From NCBI GenBank assembly GCA_002404095.1, contig DHJA01000193.1:22214-39769 (forward strand): DNA of 17,556 nucleotides, read 5' to 3'. The position numbers and the translations under genes were made by a program. The notes below the pieces were generated by a model. The model ran no database searches. It was given only the letters and a program-made list of their open reading frames with translations, and had not been told where the DNA came from. Origin of the DNA: Planctomycetaceae bacterium UBA4732. GTDB taxonomy: Bacteria > Planctomycetota > Planctomycetia > Gemmatales > Gemmataceae. Positions 13,613 through 17,556 of this stretch are shown here, in pieces. Numbering within the stretch: position 1 is the stretch's first letter; each line of letters starts with the position of its first letter.

Positions 13613-16600
13613 ATGGCTACTAATGTGAATGTGAGGCGGACCGGACGGTTGACGCTGGCGCTGCGGATCACCCTGCTGGCGATGGGAGCGGTGGCGTGGG
13701 CCACATCGGCGCGGGCCGACGAACCGGCGACGGAGTTAACAGATGAGGAACGCGGCAAGCTGGAGAAGCAGGCACTGCAGTTAAACCAACAGGCGTTTCA
13801 GCTGTATCAGGACGGGAAATACGCCGCCGCGACCGAACTGATGGAAAAAGCCCTGGCGATGTACAGAAAGCTCTACCCGGCGGAGAAGTATCCCAACGGC
13901 CACCCCGCCCTTGCCACAAGCCTCAACAACCTGGGCTTCCTGCTGCAAGCTCAGGGCGAGTACGGCCGCGCCGAGCCGTTCTACCGCGAGGCGCTGGAGA
14001 TGCGCAAGAAGCTCTACCCCGCCGACAAGTATCCCGCCGGCCACCCCGACCTGGCCATAAGCCTAAACAACATGGGCTTACTGCTGCAAGCTCAGGGCGA
14101 GTACGGCCGTGCCGAGCCGTTCTACCGCGAGGCGCTGGAGATGACAAGGAAGTGCTACCCCGCCGACAAGTACCCCGCCGGCCACCCCGACCTGGCCACA
14201 AGCCTCAACAACATGGGCGTTCTACTGGACGCTCAGCGCGAATACGGCCTTGCCGAGCCGTTCTACCGCGAGGCGCTGGAGACGCGCAAGAAGCTCTACC
14301 CCGCCGACAAGTACCCCGCCGGCCACCCCGACCTTGCCGTAAGCCTCAACAACATGGGCGTTCTGCTGCAAGCTCAGGGCGAGTACGGCCGTGCCGAGCC
14401 GTTCTATCGCCAGGCGCTGGAGATGACAAGGAAGTGCTACCCCGCCGACAAGTACCCCGCCGGCCACCCCGACCTGGCCAGAAGCCTCAACTACATGGGC
14501 GGCCTGCTGCTAGGTCAGGGCGAGTATGGCCGTACCGAGCCGTTCTTACGCGAGGCGCTGGAGATGACAAGGAAGCTCTACCCCGCCGACAAGTACCCCG
14601 CCGGCCACCCCGACCTGGCCAGAAGCCTCAACAACATGGGCGGCCTGCTGCTAGCTCAGGGCGAGTATGGCCGTACCGAGCCGTTCTTACGCGAGGCGCT
14701 GGAGATGCGCCGGAAGCTCTACCCCGCCGACAAGTACCCCGCCGGCCACCCCGACCTGGCCGGAAGCCTCAACAACATGGGCTTCCTGCTGGCCGCCCAG
14801 GGCGAGTACGGCCGTGCCGTGCCGTTCTTCCGGGAGGCGCTGGAGATGACAAGGAAGCTCTACCCCGCCGACAAGTACCCCGCCGGCCACCCCGCCCTGG
14901 CCACAAGCCTCAACAACATGGGCAGCCTGCTGGCCGACCAGGGCGAGTACGGCAAGGCGGCGGATGTTCTTGCCGAAGCTACGTCCATGTACGACCGGTT
15001 GGTTGCTGCGTTTGCCGATGCCGGTTCCGAGGCCGAGGCTCTCAATCTCGCGGCTTCTCTGCCCGGCACTAGCAATATATTCCTCGCCGCCACTGCCCAT
15101 GCGGAGGGCGCTAAACCGGCCGAGTCGTACTCCGTATTATGGCAAGGCAAGTCGGCACTGGCCCGCGGCCTCCAGCGCCGCCGCCGCCTTCTTCATGCCG
15201 CCGCTGCCGCCGATGAGGCCACGCGGCGCAAAGTGCAGACGCTGGTGAGCGTGCGCCAGGAGTTGGCCCGTCTCGTGCTGGTACCCCTCCGTCCTAACGA
15301 GGCCGACCGCGCCCAAGTCGTGCAAGACCTTACCGACAAGAAGGAGCGATTGGAAAAGGAACTTGCCGCCCTGCTGCCGGCGTCCGACCGCGGTACGTTC
15401 CTATTCACCGACCTCGCCGACCATCTGGCCGAACACGCCGTTTTCATTGACCTCTACCGCTATGCGGATTGGGATAATAAGACGCAAAAATGGGCCGATA
15501 GCCATTACGCCGCATTCCTCCTCCGCAAAGGTCAGCCGATCCGCCGTGTCGAACTCGCTGACGGTCCGGCTATCGAGAAAGACTTGGCCGAATGGCGTAA
15601 CGGCATCGTCAAAAACTTGCGCAGCGACGCCCCCGTCCGATTGCGGAAAGCCGTTTGGGAACCCATCGCCGCCGCTCTCGGCGAGGGCGTCGATACCATC
15701 TACATCTGTCCCGACGGCCCCCTGAGCGCCCTGCCGTGGTCGGCTCTGCTCGGCGAGCGGCCCGGCTCGGTGCTGCTGGAGGATTACGCCTTCGCCGTCA
15801 CGCCCGGCGGCCCGTCGCTGCTCGATCAGTTGACGGAACCCGCCCCCGCCCGTCGCGGCCCCGGCGTCCTGCTGGCCGTCGGCGGCGTCCGTTACGACCG
15901 TGACGATAAGGTCGGCAAGCCGTGGCCGAGTCTGCCCGCCACCGATAAGGAACGTGCCGCCGTCGTCGCGGAGGCCGGGAAGCTGCCCCATCCTCCGGAG
16001 ATCGTCGAACGCTCCGGCGCCGGCGCCGACGTGCCGCGCCTGTTGGCCGATCTGCCCAAAGCGCGCTGGGCGCACCTCGCCACGCACGGCTTCTTCGCCG
16101 CCCCCGACAGCAAAGAACGCGAACATCTCTTCCGGCCCGACGATTTCCTGATGGGCGTGGGGAGCGAGCGGCGCGGGGCGGCGGCGCGCAATCCGCTGAC
16201 GCTGTCCGGCTTGGTGCTGGCCGGCGCCAATCAGCCGACCAACGCCGACAGCGGCGTCCTCAGCGGCGAAGCGGTGGCCGGCCTCGACCTCGACGGCATG
16301 GACCTGGCCGTGCTGTCGGCGTGTCAAACGGGATTGGGCGAAGCGGCGGCCGGCGAGGGCGTGTTTGGATTGCAACGCGCCTTTCACATCGGCGGCGCCA
16401 AGAACGTCGTGGCCAGCTTGTGGTCAGTGAACGACGATGCCACGGCGGCGTTGATGAACCTTTTCTACTATCATCTGTGGGAGAAAAACGAGACGCCGTT
16501 GGAGGCGCTGCATCATGCGCAGTTGGAGTTGTACCGCCATCCGCAGGGCATAACGGCGTTGGCGAAGGGCCGCGGCGCGGTGGATTGGGACGAGACGGTG

Positions 16601-16702
16601 GAGACGGTAACGAAGACGCCGGTGGATGCGAAGGAAACGCCGAAGCGTGCGGCGGCCGTCAAGGATTGGGCCGCGTTCGTTCTCTCCGGGGCGGGACGCT
16701 GA
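13613..16702 (+). CDS. Secreted TPR-CHAT domain protein (caspase-like cysteine peptidase)
   Basis: A 1029-residue protein. It starts at ATG 13613 after AGAGG with 7-base spacing. A signal peptide (about 1-36, LTLALRITLLAMGAVAWATSARA|DE) points to export. A first degenerate TPR (about 50-85) is followed by eight 47-residue TPR-type units (about 87-462) with the pattern YPADKYPAGHPDLA, SLNNMG, QGEYGRAEPFYREALEM, which suit partner binding. After a helical linker comes the CHAT domain (about 620-1025). It keeps both caspase-type catalytic residues: H825 in WAHLATHGFF and C904 in LAVLSACQTGLGE; GAKNVVASLWSVNDDATAALM follows. CHAT proteins are separase/caspase relatives, some of them activated through TPRs. 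An exported one is less usual; its substrate is unknown. It is flanked by two toxin-antitoxin cassettes and by partial copies of its own two ends. Confidence 0.93.
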   Translation: MATNVNVRRTGRLTLALRITLLAMGAVAWATSARADEPATELTDEERGKLEKQALQLNQQAFQLYQDGKYAAATELMEKALAMYRKLYPAEKYPNGHPALATSLNNLGFLLQAQGEYGRAEPFYREALEMRKKLYPADKYPAGHPDLAISLNNMGLLLQAQGEYGRAEPFYREALEMTRKCYPADKYPAGHPDLATSLNNMGVLLDAQREYGLAEPFYREALETRKKLYPADKYPAGHPDLAVSLNNMGVLLQAQGEYGRAEPFYRQALEMTRKCYPADKYPAGHPDLARSLNYMGGLLLGQGEYGRTEPFLREALEMTRKLYPADKYPAGHPDLARSLNNMGGLLLAQGEYGRTEPFLREALEMRRKLYPADKYPAGHPDLAGSLNNMGFLLAAQGEYGRAVPFFREALEMTRKLYPADKYPAGHPALATSLNNMGSLLADQGEYGKAADVLAEATSMYDRLVAAFADAGSEAEALNLAASLPGTSNIFLAATAHAEGAKPAESYSVLWQGKSALARGLQRRRRLLHAAAAADEATRRKVQTLVSVRQELARLVLVPLRPNEADRAQVVQDLTDKKERLEKELAALLPASDRGTFLFTDLADHLAEHAVFIDLYRYADWDNKTQKWADSHYAAFLLRKGQPIRRVELADGPAIEKDLAEWRNGIVKNLRSDAPVRLRKAVWEPIAAALGEGVDTIYICPDGPLSALPWSALLGERPGSVLLEDYAFAVTPGGPSLLDQLTEPAPARRGPGVLLAVGGVRYDRDDKVGKPWPSLPATDKERAAVVAEAGKLPHPPEIVERSGAGADVPRLLADLPKARWAHLATHGFFAAPDSKEREHLFRPDDFLMGVGSERRGAAARNPLTLSGLVLAGANQPTNADSGVLSGEAVAGLDLDGMDLAVLSACQTGLGEAAAGEGVFGLQRAFHIGGAKNVVASLWSVNDDATAALMNLFYYHLWEKNETPLEALHHAQLELYRHPQGITALAKGRGAVDWDETVETVTKTPVDAKETPKRAAAVKDWAAFVLSGAGR
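13871..14998 (+). repeat. Eight 141-bp tandem repeats within the TPR-CHAT gene
   Basis: Starting at CTCTACCC (13871, next at 14012), a 141-bp unit encoding 47 residues recurs eight times, the first and last more diverged. Inner units are close to identical at DNA level, including synonymous positions (for example cgccgacaagtaccccgccg), which suggests recent expansion or gene conversion. Units 3 and 5 have Cys (RKCYP) where others have Leu. Confidence 0.9.
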
Positions 16703-16736
16703 CGCGGGTATTGGATGCAAGGACGGGACGCGCTCG

Positions 16737-16765
16737 TTGACCGCTTGCCCTCGAACGGGTAGATT
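16737..16765 (+). promoter_or_regulatory. Candidate promoter giving a leaderless DUF433/DUF5615 transcript
   Basis: TTGACC (-35, 16737-16742; 5/6) and TAGATT (-10, 16760-16765; 4/6) are 17 bases apart. A start 7 bases after the -10 falls on the ATG at 16772, and no convincing ribosome-binding site lies upstream of that codon, so the message may be leaderless. Confidence 0.45.
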
Positions 16766-16771
16766 TTGGGA

Positions 16772-16987
16772 ATGGACTACACGCACTTCATCACCATCGA
16801 GCCGGGCAAGCGGAGCGGTCAGCCCTGTATCCGCGGTATGAGAATCACCGTGCGCGATGTGCTGGAATACCTTGCCGGCGGCATGACCGTCCCCGAACTG
16901 CTCGCCGACTTTCCCGAACTGACGGCCGACGACGTCCGGGCCTGTCTCGCCTTTGCCGCCAGCCAACTTCCGAGGCCGGCCGCGTGA
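16772..16987 (+). CDS. DUF433 family protein, probable antitoxin
   Basis: The 71-residue protein MDYTHFITIEPGKRSGQPCI... follows the DUF433 pattern closely: FITIEPGKRSGQPCIRGMRITVRDVLEYLAGGMT, then ELLADFPELTADDVRACLAFAA, a small winged-helix-like DNA-binding fold. DUF433 proteins are usually the partner of a DUF5615 PIN-like protein, as here, in a VapBC-like arrangement, and probably act as antitoxin and repressor. ATG 16772 is preferred over an in-frame TTG at 16766 because the family begins here. Its TGA overlaps the next gene's GTG start as GTGA (16984-16987). Confidence 0.88.
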   Translation: MDYTHFITIEPGKRSGQPCIRGMRITVRDVLEYLAGGMTVPELLADFPELTADDVRACLAFAASQLPRPAA

Positions 16988-17316
16988 GTCTGCTGTTCGA
17001 CCAGAACCTGTCCCGGAGGCTGCCGGCTCTGCTGGCGGGGGAGTTCCCTGGGTCTGAGCAAGTGTTACTGGCGGGGCTGGACCGGGCGGACGACCGGGCG
17101 GTATGGGCGTACGCGGCGGCCCGCAATCTCGCGGTCGTGTCGAAGGACGCGGACTTTCGGAATCTGTCCGCGGCGCTTGGGCCGCCCCCAAAGGTGGTGT
17201 GGCTGCGGGTGGGCAACAGGCCGACGCGGGACGTCGTGGCGCTCCTGCGGTCGCGGACGGCAGACGTCCGGACGTTCTTGGCCGATCCAACTTCGACACT
17301 CCTTGAATTGCCGTAG
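16984..17316 (+). CDS. DUF5615 family PIN-like protein, probable toxin of the DUF433 pair
   Basis: The 110-residue product starts at GTG 16984, overlapping the DUF433 gene by 4 bases, so the two are translationally coupled. It shows the DUF5615/Mut7-C PIN-like pattern: LLFDQNLSRRLPALL (D6), GLDRADDRAVWAYAAARNLAVVSKDADF (acidic residues D36, D37, D55, D57 as likely metal ligands) and KVVWLRVGN. PIN-type proteins are Mg-dependent RNases, and toxicity by RNA cleavage is inferred from fold and gene order. Length and motifs are complete, unlike the broken toxin of the first cassette. Confidence 0.88.
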   Translation: MSLLFDQNLSRRLPALLAGEFPGSEQVLLAGLDRADDRAVWAYAAARNLAVVSKDADFRNLSAALGPPPKVVWLRVGNRPTRDVVALLRSRTADVRTFLADPTSTLLELP

Positions 17317-17323
17317 AGGGTTC

Positions 17324-17380
17324 AGAGCGGCGGCCGTCAAGGATTGGGCCGCGTTCGTGCTGTCTGGGGCGGGACGATAA
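17324..17380 (+). pseudogene. Remnant of the 3' end of a TPR-CHAT gene paralogue
   Basis: This stretch encodes RAAAVKDWAAFVLSGAGR and a stop, the same 18 residues that end the intact CHAT protein (16646-16702). The 54 bases from 17327 match 16649-16702 at 49 positions, and all five differences are synonymous (GTT/GTG, CTC/CTG, TCC/TCT, CGC/CGA, TGA/TAA). The preceding Arg codon also differs only synonymously (CGT/AGA). Upstream of that the similarity ends, 7 bases after the DUF5615 stop. Conservation of the protein despite base changes implies that the copy diverged while still part of a working gene. Confidence 0.75.
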
Positions 17381-17401
17381 ATAGCGAGTAGCTTTTGCCT
17401 G

Positions 17402-17459
17402 CAAGCCGGACGCGCAAGCGAAGGACGGAGTGCAAACCTTCGCTTGCGCGTCCGGCTTG
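17402..17459. repeat. Palindrome with perfect 23-bp arms
   Basis: Arms 17402-17424 and 17437-17459 (caagccggacgcgcaagcga... and its inverse) pair perfectly around a 12-base loop. It starts 21 bases after the CHAT remnant's stop and could end transcription of the DUF433/DUF5615 pair. Its form also suggests a dispersed genomic repeat, like the element at 3481-3549. Confidence 0.75.
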
Positions 17460-17536
17460 TATCTCATTCTGTTAGTGCCTCAAGGCTCTGGGTGATGCTT
17501 TTGATTGCGGCAATCGGCGTCGCCGACCGTCGTAGC

Positions 17537-17555
17537 GACAAGCGTCTCGCTTGTC
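17537..17555. repeat. Short hairpin at the right edge
   Basis: GACAAGCG, TCT, CGCTTGTC: a perfect 8-bp stem with a 3-base loop, cut close to the window edge, so the full element may be larger. The 77 bases between this and the previous palindrome show no gene. Confidence 0.5.
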
Positions 17556-17556
17556 T

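Noticed and set aside
13131..13628. A separate 165-codon plus-strand gene beginning at GTG 13131
   Set aside because: It is the same frame as the toxin beginning at 13041, interrupted only by TAG at 13113. Only its first 67 residues look like a protein family, and the rest runs through repeats.
13871..14998. Regularly spaced repeats suggesting a CRISPR array
   Set aside because: The 141-bp unit has no unique spacers and is wholly coding, in frame, for TPR units.
15401..16387. Long minus-strand frame antisense to the CHAT domain (and similar ones at 6509-7372 and 16424-17467)
   Set aside because: These are open only because of GC-rich codon use in the true genes opposite; they have low-complexity Arg/Ala/Gly-rich products and no family motifs.
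13613..16702. Type III-E CRISPR (craspase) TPR-CHAT component
   Set aside because: No Cas7-11/gRAMP gene or array lies in the window, and this protein has a signal peptide and a different repeat type.
1..17556. tRNA, rRNA, riboswitch or replication origin
   Set aside because: No cloverleaf, conserved rRNA stretch, known aptamer core or cluster of DnaA boxes was recognised by eye; a covariance-model search would be needed to exclude small RNAs.

Overview
The window looks like a piece of a GC-rich chromosome from a member of Planctomycetota, most like the Gemmataceae. The grounds are a DUF1549/DUF1553 secreted protein with a CxxCH motif, several exported proteins of no known family, a secreted TPR-CHAT protein, small toxin-antitoxin cassettes, and an unusual density of palindromic dispersed repeats between and inside genes. 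This placement is inferred from gene families and sequence style, because no rRNA or other marker gene is present.

Layout. Positions 1-3475 (+) hold the C-terminal three quarters of an Lhr-type ATP-dependent DNA helicase, cut by the left edge. A 108-bp palindromic repeat lies in frame inside it. A 69-bp palindrome closes the gene and separates it from two minus-strand genes: an exported Gly-rich protein (3561-4910) and a DUF1549/DUF1553 protein (5132-7390). Divergent from these is an exported protein of unknown function (7634-8704, +). It converges on an exported CxxCH c-type-cytochrome-like protein (8799-10106, -), which has the best promoter in the window and a dyad over its expected transcription start. 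Next is a lipoprotein resembling an M48 metallopeptidase whose HExxH motif has decayed to HELGK (10247-10933, -).

From 11129 rightward all genes are on the plus strand: a class I SAM methyltransferase, a membrane-anchored protein with two ComEA-type helix-hairpin-helix domains, an antitoxin of the 'putative addiction module component' family (PF09720/TIGR02574) followed by its ParE/RelE-type toxin broken by an amber codon, a four-copy alternating inverted repeat, a 1029-residue secreted TPR-CHAT protein with eight 47-residue repeats and both catalytic residues, and a DUF433/DUF5615 (PIN-like) pair. The window ends in two further palindromes.

The most notable structure is around the CHAT gene. 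Its first 13 codons and ribosome-binding site recur, diverged, at the end of the comEA-like gene (12690-12740 against 13601-13651, 41/51 identical). Its last 18 codons plus stop recur after the second toxin-antitoxin pair (17324-17380 against 16646-16702), and the amino acid sequence is unchanged. Each toxin-antitoxin cassette is therefore bracketed by two copies of a CHAT gene end. This suggests either a former tandem array of CHAT genes eroded by cassettes, or a CHAT plus toxin-antitoxin block that replaced the body of an older CHAT gene.
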